A model generated the notes under the pieces. It saw only the letters and a program-made list of their open reading frames with translations. It made no database searches and was not told the origin of the DNA. Below, one piece after another: positions 63,331 to 64,000 of a stretch of 64,000 nt of DNA. Position numbers and translations under genes: made by a program. This DNA is from Arcanobacterium sp. (GTDB lineage: Bacteria; Actinomycetota; Actinomycetes; Actinomycetales; Actinomycetaceae): positions 1 to 64,000 of the forward strand of contig JALFSN010000005.1 in assembly GCA_022778805.1 (NCBI GenBank). Reading direction: 5' to 3'. The first letter of the stretch is position 1. The number at the start of each line of letters is the position of its first letter.

Positions 63331-63918
63331 CTAGAGCGCAAACCGTTCTTTCAAGGCGTTCACAATCCGGTCATGTACCTCGGTAATCTCACCGACGCCG
63401 TCAATGGCCAACACCATATCTCGTTCGTCGTAGGCAGAGACAACCGGCTGAGTTTGCTGATGGTATACGTCGATACGCCGACGAATCACAGGTTCAGTAT
63501 CGTCTGCGCGTCCTTCAATCTCAGCTCTGCGGAGCAATCGGGCGACGATGGCATCATCAGGGATCACCAGTTCGATGACGGCGTCGAGCTGCGTGCCATA
63601 GTCCGCGAGAATCTGATCGAGCTGCGTCACCTGGTGCAGATTGCGTGGATAACCGTCCAGCAAAAAGCCCTCGGCGGCATCGGGCTGGCCAAGGCGAGTG
63701 CGCACCATCGCATCCGTTATCTCATCTGGCACTAAATTTCCAGCGTCAATATAATCTTGAGCACGCTTTCCCAGCTCAGTGCCATCAGCGATGTTGGCGC
63801 GGAAAATAGCACCTGTAGAAATCTCAGGGATCCCCATCGCTTGTGCAATCGTCGTGGCTTGAGTTCCTTTTCCTGCCCCTGGCGGGCCCACAATCACTAG
63901 CCGTGCTTTTGCAGCCAC
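63331..63918 (-). CDS. adk: Adenylate kinase
   Basis: Adk interconverts AMP, ADP and ATP. The P-loop GPPGAGKGTQAT begins at about residue 10, DGYPRNLHQVTQLD is conserved and the lid is the short form, without zinc cysteines. The GTG at 63918 has AGGAG four bases upstream; the frame runs further upstream but has no homology there. 195 residues. secY would normally precede it beyond the window edge. Confidence 0.95.
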   Translation of the reverse strand: MAAKARLVIVGPPGAGKGTQATTIAQAMGIPEISTGAIFRANIADGTELGKRAQDYIDAGNLVPDEITDAMVRTRLGQPDAAEGFLLDGYPRNLHQVTQLDQILADYGTQLDAVIELVIPDDAIVARLLRRAEIEGRADDTEPVIRRRIDVYHQQTQPVVSAYDERDMVLAIDGVGEITEVHDRIVNALKERFAL

Positions 63919-64000
63919 TTTTCTCCTCTTTTCTTCAACGGCTTTTGCCACCTGCTGCTTCGCCGCAGCACCTGCGCGGACATATCTGCACTCATACCGT
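63919..64000. other. Window edge upstream of adk
   Basis: The last 82 bases contain the adk ribosome binding site. All three minus-strand frames were read. None gives a recognisable gene end (such as secY) within the visible bases. Confidence 0.3.

Overview
The window is a continuous stretch of chromosome from a medium-GC Actinomycetota. Gene order (adk-map-infA-rpmJ-rpsM-rpsK-rpoA-rplQ, truA-rplM-rpsI-glmM, pyrH-frr-cdsA-rlmN, dxr-rseP-ispG-GNAT-proS), a DUF3117 protein, an LpdA-type flavoprotein without its disulfide, a DivIVA-motif protein and MenB/MenE together point to the class. The single-chain PurL recalls bifidobacteria, while the streptogrisin-like protease and the cell-wall sorting signal fit an Actinomycetaceae-like organism better. 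I cannot name the genus. I see no rRNA, tRNA, CRISPR array, transposase or integrase.

Layout. 0-3 kb: guaA and an RluA-type pseudouridine synthase (minus strand). 3.4-8.6 kb: pta-ackA, an Mrp-family Fe-S carrier and an O-methyltransferase (plus). 8.7-13.3 kb (minus): DUF3117, a LOG-family protein, a lower-GC lipoprotein/serine protease pair lying between two 54-bp direct repeats, and LpdA. 13.6-17.9 kb: a four-gene ABC importer (plus). 18-29.7 kb: a minus-strand housekeeping run for prolyl-tRNA synthesis, isoprenoids (ispG, dxr), site-2 protease, RlmN, CdsA, Frr and PyrH. 29.8-31.4 kb: an MFS exporter. 31.5-35.8 kb (minus): glmM, rpsI, rplM, truA.

36.1-53.9 kb is a block almost entirely on the plus strand, placed between truA and rplQ. 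It holds an ATP-grasp enzyme, an alanine/ornithine racemase-family protein (the one minus-strand gene), a divergent MurT-GatD-like pair, purC-purE-purL-purM-purN-purD, and menB-menE-thioesterase. 54-57.4 kb is the end of the ribosomal alpha operon (minus). 57.7-64 kb holds a flavin-reductase-like SDR, map, a wall-anchored parallel beta-helix protein with a membrane-anchored foldase-like partner, and adk.

Most notable points: (1) the GatD homologue has lost the Cys, His and Arg needed for glutaminase activity and its MurT partner is altered at conserved motifs, next to a racemase and an ATP-grasp enzyme, which suggests a variant cell-wall modification system; (2) short tandem duplications of 12-22 bp occur in many intergenic spacers and often include the stop codon of the upstream gene; (3) several essential enzymes carry Ala/Ser/Thr/Pro-rich insertions; (4) a two-gene secreted-protease cassette sits between 54-bp repeats. 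Start codons were chosen from ribosome binding sites and family N-termini, so several differ from the longest reading frame.
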